Assembly (NCBI GenBank): GCA_945949085.1
Contig: CAMFDJ010000002.1
Coordinates: 62,001 to 126,000 of the forward strand
Direction of reading: 5' to 3'
Source: an uncultured Lachnospiraceae bacterium
GTDB taxonomy: Bacteria; Bacillota; Clostridia; Lachnospirales; Lachnospiraceae
Length of the DNA stretch: 64,000 nucleotides
Shown: in pieces, positions 1 to 8,750 of the stretch
Layout: every line of letters begins with the position of its first letter
Numbering within the stretch: the stretch's first letter is position 1
Translations under genes and position numbers: made by a program
Notes under the pieces: model-generated
The model's input: only the letters and a program-made list of their open reading frames with translations
Told to the model about the DNA's origin: nothing
Databases searched by the model: none

Positions 1-128
1 CTCTGCCTGCGATTTGTATCGGACAAAGCAAGGTGACCGTCACACTGCCGAAGCTTAAGAAGAGCAAAAAGACAGCTTATGCAAAGCTATTAAAGGCCAA
101 GGGTTTGAAGAAGGCAAAATTCAAATAG
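1..128 (+). CDS. C-terminal tail of a BspA-like surface protein (5' truncated by window)
   Basis: An open frame enters at the window edge (first full codon at base 3) and stops at TAG 126-128, giving about 41 residues. The tail is very basic (LPKLKKSKKTAYAKLLKAKG). It resembles the end of the giant protein at 31270-37698, which finishes KVPKAKRKFYQKLFQKKGL: the same short strand, 'P-K-x-K-(K/R)', an aromatic residue, a K-L-(L/F) helix and a lysine-rich end. In that protein this tail directly follows BspA-type leucine-rich repeats. I infer a second member of the same family lying mostly upstream; only the tail is visible. Confidence 0.6.
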   Translation, partial: LPAICIGQSKVTVTLPKLKKSKKTAYAKLLKAKGLKKAKFK

Positions 129-172
129 GAAGTAGGAAAATGTAATAAAATAATAGGAAAATGTTGCAGATG

Positions 173-204
173 AAAAGGGGTGCCCGAAGAAGGCACCCCT
201 TTTT
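173..204 (+). terminator. Rho-independent terminator after the BspA-like tail
   Basis: A perfect 8-bp GC-rich stem GGGGTGCC (177-184) / GGCACCCC (192-199) has a 7-nt loop, is preceded by AAAA and followed by TTTTT. It lies 45 bases after the stop of the truncated gene. Confidence 0.9.
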
Positions 205-245
205 GGATGAACGGACGGATGAATGATACGGAAATAAAATGCTTG

Positions 246-274
246 TTTACGATTTCGCGATTCAATGCTACAAT
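246..274 (+). promoter_or_regulatory. Putative sigma-A promoter of the EAL gene
   Basis: TTTACG (246-251), a 17-bp spacer, and TACAAT (269-274). The -10 is good and the -35 moderate (4 of 6). It sits about 60 bases before the ATG, and the terminator at 173-204 makes an independent promoter likely. I looked for a cyclic di-GMP riboswitch in the leader and saw none. Confidence 0.45.
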
Positions 275-336
275 AAACTAATAGCTGTAACAGTTGTGTG
301 GCGAAGGTGTAAAAGTGATACAGGGGGAAAAAGCAA

Positions 337-2010
337 ATGATGGAATCGGGTGCATATAATACATTTGTCCAGATTTTGACACAGTCAGAGGACTCCGTTG
401 AAGCATCGGGCAGAGCATTTGGGGTGATTTGCGGGAAGTACCGGATCGGCAAAGTGGTCATGGAATATGATGCGCCGCCTTCTGCTTTTACAAAGCAGGG
501 TTCCCGAAGGGAGTTTGTTCTGTTTGAAGGACAAAAGCCGGCTTCGCAGGTGCACGGATTTCGGCAGGAGTTTTATACGGGAGAAGGAGGCTCCATCACA
601 TTCCTTCTGTTTGGAATTGCAGGGGCAGAGCCGCTTTCTGAGGAGGAAAAGGAAGAACTGAATCCATTTATGGGAACCTTATTCCTGCATTGCATCAGAT
701 GGAGACTGATTGACCATGTGAAAAGGCTTGCCCTGACGGACACGCTGACCGGAATCCTGAACACAGACGGTTACCTGTGCCATGCGCAGGAACTGCTGGA
801 AAAAGGCGAATTGATTCAGTATAACGCATATTACTTTAATCTGGCACGTTTCAGTCTGGTCAATAAGCGATTTGGTTCCGCTGAGACAAATACGATCCTT
901 GTCCGTTATACAAAGGTTGTGGAGGATTTCTTGCAGGATGGGGAATGTATCGGCAGGCTGGGAGGCGATAATTTCGTTGCCCTGATCAGGAAAGAACGTA
1001 TGGATGCATTTCTGAAGCTGCTTTCCGGTGTGGAAACCTTTGGTATGCTCGGAGGACAGCAGCTGCCGCTGAAGATCAGTGCGGTAGCGGGGATTTTTGA
1101 GATAGATGAGAGTGTGCGGCACAGCGGTATACTGATCGGGGAATGTGCGACGGCACTGGAAATTGCAAGATATATCGAGAAGAAGCCGTATGTGGTAGCG
1201 TCCGGGGAGATGAGGCAGAGAAAGCTGCATGAGAAGCAGATGGCAGACGGCTTTGCGTCTGCGATCCAAAATGGGGCCTTCAAGGCCTTTTATCAGCCGA
1301 AGGTGGAGACTGATACCTATCGGATCGTCGGTGCGGAGGCACTTGCACGTCTGGAATATGACGGGAGACTGGTTCCGCCGATGGTATTTGTTCCCATGCT
1401 GGAGCACAATGGTATGATATGTGCGCTTGACTTCTATATGCTTGAGCAGGTGTGTAAGGATATCAGGGAATGGATGAATGCAGGGATAGAGCCGGTGCGC
1501 ATATCGGTGAATTTATCCAGAAAGCATCTGGCAAATCCGAGGCTGACAGCGGATATTATGGAAATTCTTCAAAAATACGAAACCGAGAGCCGTTATATTG
1601 AACTCGAGCTGACCGAGACGGTGGAAGAAGCAGAGGCTGCACAGATCGTCAAGTTTATGAAAGAGATGAAGGAACAAAATATCGCCCTTTCGATAGATGA
1701 TTTCGGAACGGGGTATTCTTCACTGAATCTGTTGCGGACTTTCCCTGTGGATGTGCTGAAGCTGGACAAGACGTTCCTTGACAGCTTGAATGAGAATGAC
1801 AGAATCGTCCTTTCTCATATCATCCGCATGGCATCCGAACTGCAGATGTGTGTGGTGGCAGAAGGCGTCGAGAGCTGGAATCAGGTGGATTTCTTAAGAC
1901 AGATGTCCTGCAATGTGGTACAAGGCTTTTTGTTTGACAAGCCGCTGCCCAAAATGGAATTTGAACGGAAATTGCAGGTAGGAAAATATGACATTGCAGA
2001 AATTCACTGA
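337..2010 (+). CDS. Cyclic di-GMP phosphodiesterase with degenerate GGDEF domain and EAL domain
   Basis: 557 residues with no membrane segment. Residues 1-115 match nothing I recognise. A GGDEF-like domain (about 125-270) carries GGDNF at 209-213 in place of GG(D/E)EF, so cyclase activity is unlikely; such domains often bind GTP or regulate the partner domain. The EAL domain (about 300-550) looks complete: EAL near 335, N in NLSRKH, E in LELTET, DDFGTG near 454, K in LKLDK near 474, E in VVAEGVES and the terminal QGFLFDKP. It should hydrolyse cyclic di-GMP to pGpG in the cytosol. The GGGGG site before ATG 337 decides the start, and a second ATG follows at 340. The gene is monocistronic and its neighbours do not suggest a specific pathway. 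Confidence 0.9.
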   Translation: MMESGAYNTFVQILTQSEDSVEASGRAFGVICGKYRIGKVVMEYDAPPSAFTKQGSRREFVLFEGQKPASQVHGFRQEFYTGEGGSITFLLFGIAGAEPLSEEEKEELNPFMGTLFLHCIRWRLIDHVKRLALTDTLTGILNTDGYLCHAQELLEKGELIQYNAYYFNLARFSLVNKRFGSAETNTILVRYTKVVEDFLQDGECIGRLGGDNFVALIRKERMDAFLKLLSGVETFGMLGGQQLPLKISAVAGIFEIDESVRHSGILIGECATALEIARYIEKKPYVVASGEMRQRKLHEKQMADGFASAIQNGAFKAFYQPKVETDTYRIVGAEALARLEYDGRLVPPMVFVPMLEHNGMICALDFYMLEQVCKDIREWMNAGIEPVRISVNLSRKHLANPRLTADIMEILQKYETESRYIELELTETVEEAEAAQIVKFMKEMKEQNIALSIDDFGTGYSSLNLLRTFPVDVLKLDKTFLDSLNENDRIVLSHIIRMASELQMCVVAEGVESWNQVDFLRQMSCNVVQGFLFDKPLPKMEFERKLQVGKYDIAEIH

Positions 2011-2057
2011 AACAGAAGACAACAGGGAACAAAATTTCAGAAATCCGGATACGCATC

Positions 2058-2086
2058 TTGAGTATCTGAAAAAAAAGTAGTAAAAT
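2058..2086 (+). promoter_or_regulatory. Promoter of hisS-aspS-sfp
   Basis: TTGAGT (2058-2063), exactly 17 bp, TAAAAT (2081-2086). The predicted leader is about 130 nt. I searched it for T-box elements, common before hisS in Firmicutes, and found no T-box sequence or terminator/antiterminator pair. Confidence 0.65.
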
Positions 2087-2223
2087 AACAGACTGTGTGG
2101 CAGAAAAGCAGCGAAGAGCAGAGATTTTCAGTCATCTACGTAAAAAATATAAAGTGAAGAGAACGTTAAATTGCAATTGCAGGAAACCGCTGATTGCGAA
2201 AAAGAACAGAAAAGGAAACAAAA

Positions 2224-3486
2224 ATGGCACTGAATAAGAAACCGGTCAACGGAATGAAAGATGTTTTGCCCCGCGAGATGCAGATACGCGACTATGTGAT
2301 GGGCGTGATCAAGGAGAATTATCGGAAATTCGGGTTTACCCCGATCGAGACTCCCTGCGTGGAGAGCATTGGAAATCTGTGTTCCAAGCAGGGCGGAGAG
2401 AATGAGAAGCTGATCTTTAAGATTTTGAAGCGCGGCGATAAGTTGAATCTGGATACAGCGAAGGAGGAGAGTGATCTGGTGGACAGCGGTCTGCGCTATG
2501 ATCTGACGTTGCCTCTGTCCAGATATTATGCAAATCATGCAAATGAGCTGCCGCAGCCTTTTAAAGCATTACAGATGGGAAATGTATGGCGCGCGGACAG
2601 ACCGCAGAAGGGACGCTTCCGCCAGTTTATGCAGTGTGATATTGATATTTTGGGAGAACCGAGCAATCTGGCTGAGATTGAGCTGATTCTGGCGACGACC
2701 TCCACACTTTCCAAGCTGGGATTTTCCAATTTTAAGGTGCGTATCAATGAGCGCCGCATTTTGAGAGCAATGGCGGCGTATTCCGGTTTTCCGGAGGAGT
2801 CCTTTGACCTAGTTTACATCATTTTGGATAAGATGGATAAGATCGGGCTTGACGGCGTATCTGCCGAGCTTTTGGAGAGTGGCTTTACGCAGGAGATGGT
2901 GGACCGTTATCTGGCGCTTTTTGACGGTATGCAAAAGGCAGAGGATGCAATCGACTATCTGGCAGGTGAGCTTGATGGTTTTCTGGAGGAAGGCGTTGCA
3001 GAGAGCCTTTCTGAGATCACGGAGAGTGTCGGTGCTACTCTGGATGGCAGCTTCGAGATTGTGTTTGATCCGACCCTGGTACGCGGCATGTCCTATTATA
3101 CGGGCACAATCTTTGAGATTGAGATGCCTGATTTCGGATCGTCCGTAGCAGGCGGCGGTCGTTACGATAAAATGGTTGGGAAGTTCACGGGCAAGGACAC
3201 TCCTGCCTGCGGCTTTTCCATCGGTTTTGAACGTATCATTACAATCCTGCTGGACAATGATTTCCAGATTCCCGGACAGAGCGATAAGGTTGCTTTTCTG
3301 GTGGAAAAAGGAATGCCTGCGGAGCGTCTCTGCGAGGTGATCAGGCAGGCGCAGGCGCTGCGCGCTGAGGGCAGACAGGTGCTGATGGTCAGGATGAATA
3401 AAAATAAAAAATTCCAGAAGCAGCAGCTTGAGGCAGAGGGTTATACGGAATTTAAGGATTTTTACTGCGAGGCATTGAAAAACTAA
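2224..3486 (+). CDS. hisS: Histidyl-tRNA synthetase
   Basis: Class II synthetase charging tRNA-His; 420 residues, the normal size. The core carries the family signatures: DLTLPLSRYYA, motif 2 in RFRQFMQCDIDILG, the histidine motif RGMSYYTGTIFEI, and motif 3 in GFSIGFERI. The C-terminal part is the anticodon-binding domain. An in-frame TTG at 2194 would add ten residues, but AAAGGAAAC before ATG 2224 and the conserved start (MALNKKPVNGMKDVLP) favour the ATG. It is followed 33 bases later by aspS, the usual Firmicutes pairing, and probably cotranscribed from the promoter at 2058. Confidence 0.97.
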   Translation: MALNKKPVNGMKDVLPREMQIRDYVMGVIKENYRKFGFTPIETPCVESIGNLCSKQGGENEKLIFKILKRGDKLNLDTAKEESDLVDSGLRYDLTLPLSRYYANHANELPQPFKALQMGNVWRADRPQKGRFRQFMQCDIDILGEPSNLAEIELILATTSTLSKLGFSNFKVRINERRILRAMAAYSGFPEESFDLVYIILDKMDKIGLDGVSAELLESGFTQEMVDRYLALFDGMQKAEDAIDYLAGELDGFLEEGVAESLSEITESVGATLDGSFEIVFDPTLVRGMSYYTGTIFEIEMPDFGSSVAGGGRYDKMVGKFTGKDTPACGFSIGFERIITILLDNDFQIPGQSDKVAFLVEKGMPAERLCEVIRQAQALRAEGRQVLMVRMNKNKKFQKQQLEAEGYTEFKDFYCEALKN

Positions 3487-3519
3487 GGGCAGAATGCATA
3501 TAAGACAGGAGGAAGAAAA

Positions 3520-5328
3520 ATGGCAGAATCAATGCAGGGCTTAAAGAGAAGCCATAGATGCGGTGAGCTTAGCGCGGCCAATATCGGGCAGACCGTTACC
3601 GTTATGGGATGGGTTGCCAAGCAGCGTAATAAGGGTGGTATCATTTTTGTGGATCTGCGGGACAGAAGCGGTATCCTGCAGCTGATCTTTGAGGAGGATA
3701 AATGTGGCAGGGAAGGCTTTGCCAAGGCAGAAAAGCTGAGAAGCGAATTTGTCGTTGCAGTGGTCGGCAAGGTGGAAAAGAGAGCCGGAGCTGTCAATGA
3801 GAATCTGGCGACAGGCGAGATCGAAGTGGTCGCAGAGCAGATCAGAATCCTGTCTGAATCCGAGACACCGCCGTTCCCGATAGAGGAAAACAGCAAGACA
3901 AAAGAAGAGATCCGTTTAAAATACAGATATCTGGATCTGCGCAGACCGGATCTGCAGAGAAATCTGATCCTGCGCAGCAAGATCTGCACAGAGGTTCGCG
4001 CTTTCATGGCAAATGAGGGATTTCTGGAGATTGAAACGCCGATCCTGAATAAGTCAACACCGGAGGGCGCAAGAGATTATCTGGTACCGAGTCGTGTACA
4101 CCCGGGTAATTTTTATGCATTGCCGCAGTCACCGCAGCTTTTCAAACAGCTTCTGATGTGCTCCGGCTATGACCGTTATATCCAGATTGCAAAATGCTTC
4201 CGTGACGAGGATCTGCGTGCGGATCGTCAGCCGGAATTTACACAGATTGATATGGAGCTTTCCTTCGTGGATGCCGAGGATGTCATGGAGGTCAATGAGA
4301 GACTGATTCAGCATGTGTGCAGAGAAGCAATCGGACTTGAGGTACAGCTTCCGCTGCCGCGTATGACATGGCAGGAGGCGATGGACAGATTTGGCTCCGA
4401 CAAGCCGGATACACGTTTTGGCATGGAGCTTGTCGATGTCTCTGATGTTGTGAAGGATTGTGGTTTTTCTGTCTTTACGGGAGCACTTGAAAATGGTGGT
4501 TCTGTGCGTGGTATCAATGCCAAGGGACAGGCTGAAATGCCGCGTAAAAAGATTGATGCACTGGTAAATGATGCCAAGGGCAACGGCGCGAAGGGACTTG
4601 CCTATCTGGCAGTGATGCCGGACGGCACTTACAAGTCATCCTTTGCAAAATTCATGACAGAGGTGGAGCTTGCAGCTTTAGTGAAGGCTATGGATGGTGA
4701 GCCGGGAGATCTGCTCTTATTTGCAGCAGACCGCAACAAGATTGTATGGAACGTGCTTGGCGCACTCCGTCTGGATCTGGCGCGCAAGATGGATCTGATC
4801 GATGATTCCAAGTTCAACTTCCTGTGGGTGACAGAGTTCCCGCTTTTAGAGTGGAGCGATGAGGAAAACCGCTTTATGGCCATGCATCATCCGTTCACGA
4901 TGCCGATGGAAGAGGACTGGCAGTACATTGATTCCGATCCGGGCAGAGTACGTGCAAAGGCATATGATATTGTATTAAACGGTGTTGAGCTGGGTGGTGG
5001 TTCTGTCAGAATCCATCAGGATGATATTCAGGAGAAAATGTTTGAAGTCATCGGTATTCAGAAGGAAGAAGCATGGGAGCGTTTCGGTTTCCTGCTGAGT
5101 GCTTTCAAATACGGTGTACCGCCTCACGCAGGACTGGCATATGGTCTCGACAGACTTGTCATGCTTCTTGTGAAAGCAGACAGCATCCGTGAGGTCATGG
5201 CCTTCCCGAAGGTAAAGGATGCTTCCTGCCTGATGTCAGAGGCACCGAATGTAGTTGACCAAAGTCAGCTTGAGGAGCTTTGCATTGCAATTGTAGAGCC
5301 GAAGAAGGCCAAAGAGGATACACAGTAA
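3520..5328 (+). CDS. aspS: Aspartyl-tRNA synthetase (bacterial type)
   Basis: 602 residues, the length of bacterial-type AspRS with the GAD insertion. The N-terminal OB-fold anticodon-binding domain (GWVAKQRNKGGIIFVDLRDR) is followed by the class II core: KYRYLDLRR, ETPILNKSTPEGARDYLVP, motif 2 CFRDEDLRADRQPEFTQID, and the C-terminal GLAYGLDRLVML (motif 3). Whether it is discriminating or also charges tRNA-Asn cannot be decided here; gatCAB or asnS elsewhere would tell. An AGGAGG site precedes ATG 3520. It lies 33 bases after hisS and one base before the phosphopantetheinyl transferase, so all three are probably one transcript. Confidence 0.97.
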   Translation: MAESMQGLKRSHRCGELSAANIGQTVTVMGWVAKQRNKGGIIFVDLRDRSGILQLIFEEDKCGREGFAKAEKLRSEFVVAVVGKVEKRAGAVNENLATGEIEVVAEQIRILSESETPPFPIEENSKTKEEIRLKYRYLDLRRPDLQRNLILRSKICTEVRAFMANEGFLEIETPILNKSTPEGARDYLVPSRVHPGNFYALPQSPQLFKQLLMCSGYDRYIQIAKCFRDEDLRADRQPEFTQIDMELSFVDAEDVMEVNERLIQHVCREAIGLEVQLPLPRMTWQEAMDRFGSDKPDTRFGMELVDVSDVVKDCGFSVFTGALENGGSVRGINAKGQAEMPRKKIDALVNDAKGNGAKGLAYLAVMPDGTYKSSFAKFMTEVELAALVKAMDGEPGDLLLFAADRNKIVWNVLGALRLDLARKMDLIDDSKFNFLWVTEFPLLEWSDEENRFMAMHHPFTMPMEEDWQYIDSDPGRVRAKAYDIVLNGVELGGGSVRIHQDDIQEKMFEVIGIQKEEAWERFGFLLSAFKYGVPPHAGLAYGLDRLVMLLVKADSIREVMAFPKVKDASCLMSEAPNVVDQSQLEELCIAIVEPKKAKEDTQ

Positions 5329-5329
5329 G

Positions 5330-6250
5330 ATGGGAGCGACCGTTTTTGTGATGGATATTTCGCCGCTTATGCAGGAGGATGTGTTACAGCTGCATATGGA
5401 GGCGGCGTTGCCACGGCGCAGGGAAAAAGCGCTGCATATGAGGCAGAGGGAAGACCGGGCACGCTGTATCGGCGCAGGTATCCTTCTTGCAAGGGCATAT
5501 GACTATTATTGCAGAGAGAACAGAGAGTCGGCAGAGGCTGACTCTCTTGTTGTATTTGCGGATGAGAGAAATTGTGATGCCGGCGGTCCTTCGGTCACGT
5601 CGGCCACTGCAACAGATTTCAACCATTTCATCCCTGTGGCAGAGGATCTGCCGCAGGAGAAAACGGCAGAAAAAGCATGGATGGCATCACAATATGGGGA
5701 AATGGCACATGTGATACCTTGTGATCTTGCACATGCCTCGGAAAAAGAACTTCTGGAGGCGCTTCCTAAGGTGCTGTATACAGAGAAGGGAAAACCGTAT
5801 TTTGCACAGGGTCCCTGCTTTAATCTCTCTCACGCAGGGCATATGACCGTGTGCGCGATGGCGCCTTACCCTGTTGGGATTGATGTGGAAAAGGTGAGAC
5901 CCTGCAGGGAGGCTGTGATGAAGCGATGCTTCCGGGAAAAAGAGATTTTGCGTGTGCGCGCCGCGGAAGATGATTTGGAGGCCGATCGCACATTTTCGCA
6001 GATCTGGACACACAAGGAAGCACTGGCCAAGCTTACCGGGAACGGCATTGCGGATATTTTCCAAATGGGCAAGGACGGCGCAGGTGAGGTGACTGAACAA
6101 GCAGACATCTCTTTTTATTCCATGTGGCTGGGGGCGGAATACGTGCTCACAGTAGCGAAGGGGCTGCCGTCTGCAAAATGCCATCGGCAATCGCCCGGGC
6201 AATCCGGTCAAAATTCTCGTCCAAAAAGCGGTTATCCCTGTCAGTGTTGA
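5330..6250 (+). CDS. 4'-phosphopantetheinyl transferase, Sfp type
   Basis: Moves the phosphopantetheine arm of CoA to a carrier-protein serine. Family motifs: FNLSHAGHMTVCA, the Mg-binding GIDVEKV near residue 183, and WTHKEALAKLTGNGI near residue 225. At 306 residues it is longer than typical Sfp proteins (about 220-240), with extra sequence between residues 60 and 125. The start is one base after the aspS stop, so translation is probably coupled. The last 34 or so codons (6147-6250) lie antisense to the end of the minus-strand amidase, and that tail has no family look. No PKS or NRPS is in the window, so the target may be the fatty-acid ACP. Confidence 0.9.
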   Translation: MGATVFVMDISPLMQEDVLQLHMEAALPRRREKALHMRQREDRARCIGAGILLARAYDYYCRENRESAEADSLVVFADERNCDAGGPSVTSATATDFNHFIPVAEDLPQEKTAEKAWMASQYGEMAHVIPCDLAHASEKELLEALPKVLYTEKGKPYFAQGPCFNLSHAGHMTVCAMAPYPVGIDVEKVRPCREAVMKRCFREKEILRVRAAEDDLEADRTFSQIWTHKEALAKLTGNGIADIFQMGKDGAGEVTEQADISFYSMWLGAEYVLTVAKGLPSAKCHRQSPGQSGQNSRPKSGYPCQC

Positions 6251-6689
6251 TATATCCGATTTCCAAAATGGTGGCAGGCATATCGGTGCTGTTCAGTACA
6301 ACCAGATTTTTGCGCTCGGTCGTGCCAAGGTCGTCAAAGCCGATTGCAGACAGCTGCCGGGCAATATTGCGGGCAAGTCTTCCCGCTTCACTGTTTTTGT
6401 CATAAACCAGTGTTTCTACGCCGGAATAAGTATTTGGAACAGGTGTGGAATTGCGATGGATGGATACAAAGTAATCACCGCCTGCTGCATTTGCATCCTG
6501 CGCTTTTTTTATGGGAGTTTCATAGATATCATTGTTTCTTGTATAGACAACGTTGATACCCGGATATTCCTGCAGTAATCTGCCGACGGCAAGAGTCAGC
6601 GCAAGTGTATCGTCCTTTTCTTTTCTGCCCTGATAGGTGGCTCCGTTGTCAGAACCGCCATGGCCTGCATCTAATACGATTGTTGGCAT
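6147..6689 (-). CDS. N-acetylmuramoyl-L-alanine amidase (Amidase_3, CwlD/LytC-type catalytic domain)
   Basis: Zinc enzyme cutting the MurNAc-L-Ala bond of peptidoglycan. About 180 residues, a bare catalytic domain. Visible: DAGHGGSDNGA with zinc ligand His10, Glu24, His78 in VSIHRNS, and the late catalytic Glu in LEIGYINTDRDN. Two ATGs compete: AGGA touches the first (6695) but is 6 bases before the second (6689), so I chose the second. There is no signal peptide or cell-wall binding domain; export by another route, lysin-like release or a mother-cell role are all possible. The 3' end overlaps the sfp-like gene tail to tail by 104 bases. Confidence 0.9.
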   Translation of the reverse strand: MPTIVLDAGHGGSDNGATYQGRKEKDDTLALTLAVGRLLQEYPGINVVYTRNNDIYETPIKKAQDANAAGGDYFVSIHRNSTPVPNTYSGVETLVYDKNSEAGRLARNIARQLSAIGFDDLGTTERKNLVVLNSTDMPATILEIGYINTDRDNRFLDENFDRIARAIADGILQTAAPSLL

Positions 6690-6761
6690 TGTCATTCCTG
6701 CTTATTGTTATGAAGATTACTACTATGGTATGCTTATTTTACAAAAAGGTTCCGGAATCAG

Positions 6762-6790
6762 AAAAATCCCATCCTGTTCGGATGGGATTT
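6762..6790 (-). terminator. Rho-independent terminator of the HlyC/CNNM gene
   Basis: A perfect 11-bp stem AAATCCCATCC (6764-6774) / GGATGGGATTT (6780-6790) with a 5-nt loop. Read on the minus strand it ends in TTTTTC. It lies 74 bases after the transporter stop and before the amidase, so those two minus-strand genes are probably separate transcripts. Confidence 0.85.
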
Positions 6791-6863
6791 CGTATGCCTG
6801 TGAAATATGCAATACGCAATATGCAAATGCTCTGCCTTTTGCAATGCTTTCCAAGAATTTTGC

Positions 6864-8276
6864 TCATGACTTGCCGGATAAGGAAGAGTCAGCAGCTTCT
6901 GCTGCATCTTTTGCAACATCTGAAGAATCACGATCGGGTGAGTCTTCTGTTTTTATGCCTGTGGCTGTATGTGCTGCTTTTGTATCGGACAGGGATTCTT
7001 CATCCGAAACCATGTCACTTTCCTTTGGCGGCAAAGTCAGCAGAACGCGGATTATGCGGTTCTTTTCAATGATTTCCGCCTGCAGCGTGCTGCCGTCCTC
7101 TAAGGTGACACACTCGCCCTGATGTGGCAGTCTGTCAAGTGCTTCGATGATCAGACCGGCAATGGAGTCGTAATCCTCCGATTCATAAAGGGTGGAGAGG
7201 GCGTTGTTGACATCGTCAATCTTCATGGAACCATCGATGCGGAAGGTGTGGTCTGCAACCTCCTGAATCAGTTCTTTTTCCTCTTCGTCATATTCGTCAC
7301 GAATTTCTCCGACAATCTCTTCCAGCAGATCCTCCAGTGTGATCAGACCGGCACAGGCGCCGTATTCATCAATGACGATGGCAACGGAACTGCTGTTTTC
7401 GCGCATTTCGGAGAGCAGGTCATCTGTCTTTTTGGTCTCATAGGTATAATACGCATCCCGCAGGATATTGCGGATCGAAAAGTCGGTTTTTTTGTTGACG
7501 AGGAAGAAGTCCTTCAGCATGACGACACCGATCACATTGTCTGTGTCATCCTCATAGACCGGAATTCGTGAGTACATCGTTTCCTTGAACAATGCCTGCA
7601 GATTGCGGTAGGTGGCATTCACATCGATCATGGTCATATTGATACGGGGGATCATAATGTCTCTGGCGAGCGAATCTCCCAGATCGAATACGTTCAGGAT
7701 CATTTCGCGTTCTTCTGTCTCAATGACACCTTCTTCATGGCTGACGTCAACATAGGTTTTGAGTTCTGTCTCAGTCATACCGGTGCCTGTTTTGTTTTTG
7801 TCAATGCCGAGCAGCTTTAGGAAGAAATCCGATAATTTGTCTACGACATATATGATAGGCGTCAGTAAAAACATAAGCTTCAGAATCCAGAAAGAATAGG
7901 CGAGCGCCAGTTTTTCCGCATTCAGATTGGCACTGGTTTTCGGAATGATCTCGCCAAACATCAAAACGAGCAGTGTCAGGATTCCGGTTGCAATACCGAC
8001 GGCGGCATTGCCGAACAGTCTGATTGTCAGTGTGGTTGCAAGTGACGTGGCTCCAATATTCACGATGTTGTTACCGATCAGAATCGTGCTGAGCATTTTT
8101 CCCGGATTATCCAGAATCTTCAGTGTATTTTCGGCACGCTTGTTTCCATCATCTGCAAGGGCGCGCAGCCTGACCGGATTGACGCAGGTAAGCGCAGTTT
8201 CAGCGGAAGAGAAAAAAGCAGAAAGCATTAAAAGTATCAGTAAAATCACAAATTGAATCAGTATGTCCGATCCCAA
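6864..8276 (-). CDS. CNNM/HlyC-CorC family transporter (DUF21, CBS pair, CorC_HlyC)
   Basis: 470 residues. Residues 1-150 form the DUF21 membrane domain with four hydrophobic segments (FVILLILLMLSAFFSSAET start; SAETAL is typical). Two CBS domains follow (about 205-335; IMIPRINMTMID, GLITLEDLLEEIVGEI). A C-terminal CorC_HlyC domain (about 345-425, IDDVNNALSTL) is followed by an Asp/Ser-rich tail of 40 residues unlike the core. Relatives export Mg or Co; 'haemolysin' is a historical name. TTG 8276 is the start, supported by AAAGGAG nine bases upstream. Its own promoter lies at 8315-8343. Confidence 0.9.
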   Translation of the reverse strand: MGSDILIQFVILLILLMLSAFFSSAETALTCVNPVRLRALADDGNKRAENTLKILDNPGKMLSTILIGNNIVNIGATSLATTLTIRLFGNAAVGIATGILTLLVLMFGEIIPKTSANLNAEKLALAYSFWILKLMFLLTPIIYVVDKLSDFFLKLLGIDKNKTGTGMTETELKTYVDVSHEEGVIETEEREMILNVFDLGDSLARDIMIPRINMTMIDVNATYRNLQALFKETMYSRIPVYEDDTDNVIGVVMLKDFFLVNKKTDFSIRNILRDAYYTYETKKTDDLLSEMRENSSSVAIVIDEYGACAGLITLEDLLEEIVGEIRDEYDEEEKELIQEVADHTFRIDGSMKIDDVNNALSTLYESEDYDSIAGLIIEALDRLPHQGECVTLEDGSTLQAEIIEKNRIIRVLLTLPPKESDMVSDEESLSDTKAAHTATGIKTEDSPDRDSSDVAKDAAEAADSSLSGKS

Positions 8277-8314
8277 TTTAAATCACTCCTTTGGTTCTAA
8301 ATACATTTAGGGGT

Positions 8315-8343
8315 AACATACAATAAATCAAGGGAAAAGTCAA
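8315..8343 (-). promoter_or_regulatory. Promoter of the HlyC/CNNM gene (minus strand)
   Basis: Minus-strand TTGACT (8338-8343), 17 bp, TATGTT (8315-8320). The same 80-base gap must also serve the divergent gene at 8357; a weaker plus-strand TTGGTT (8291-8296), 17 bp, TAACAT (8314-8319) overlaps it, so the two promoters may compete. Confidence 0.6.
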
Positions 8344-8356
8344 GGAGACAGAGGAA

Positions 8357-8743
8357 TTGAGGGGGAGAAAGGAACAGGAACCGGAAAAGAAAAACATACC
8401 GGTTCTCATGCTGAAGTTTTTGATCGCGGCATATTTTATCACAGGTATCCTGTTGATATTGCTGGCAATGCTGCTGTATAAATTCCGGATATCAGACGGA
8501 TTTGTGACGGCCGGTATTGTAGTGACTTATATCGTATCCACCTTTCTGACAGGTTTTCTGGCGGGCAAAAGGATGGAGCAGCAGAAGTATTTGTGGGGAC
8601 TCTGTATCGGCGCGCTGTATTTCGCAGTGCTGGCTGTGGTATCCCTGCTGGTTCGTCAGTCCTTTGAACAGATATGTGGAAATTTTCCATTCACTCTGTT
8701 CATTTGTCTGGCAAGCGGTATGCTTGGCGGAATGCTCAGCTGA
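8357..8743 (+). CDS. TIGR04086 (YrzE-like) small membrane protein
   Basis: 128 residues: a charged cytosolic N-terminus (MRGRKEQEPEKKN) and four hydrophobic segments (about 17-38, 44-68, 78-98, 106-127), matching the TIGR04086 family of unknown function. Start chosen at TTG 8357, eight bases after AGGAGA; the first ATG (8409) would cut into the first helix. In Clostridia this family commonly sits just before the SCIFF peptide gene, as here, so it may belong functionally to the SCIFF/SecDF locus. No enzyme motif is visible. Confidence 0.8.
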   Translation: MRGRKEQEPEKKNIPVLMLKFLIAAYFITGILLILLAMLLYKFRISDGFVTAGIVVTYIVSTFLTGFLAGKRMEQQKYLWGLCIGALYFAVLAVVSLLVRQSFEQICGNFPFTLFICLASGMLGGMLS

Positions 8744-8750
8744 TTGCAAA

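Noticed and set aside
679..1407. 242-residue minus-strand frame inside the EAL gene
   Set aside because: Lies wholly antisense to a well-supported gene; His/Cys/Leu-rich composition typical of a shadow frame, no ribosome site or motif.
2087..2223. T-box riboswitch before hisS
   Set aside because: The leader is long enough to raise the idea, but no T-box sequence, specifier stem or terminator is visible.
6605..7122. Plus-strand frames across the amidase/HlyC gap
   Set aside because: Run through a terminator and antisense to conserved domains.
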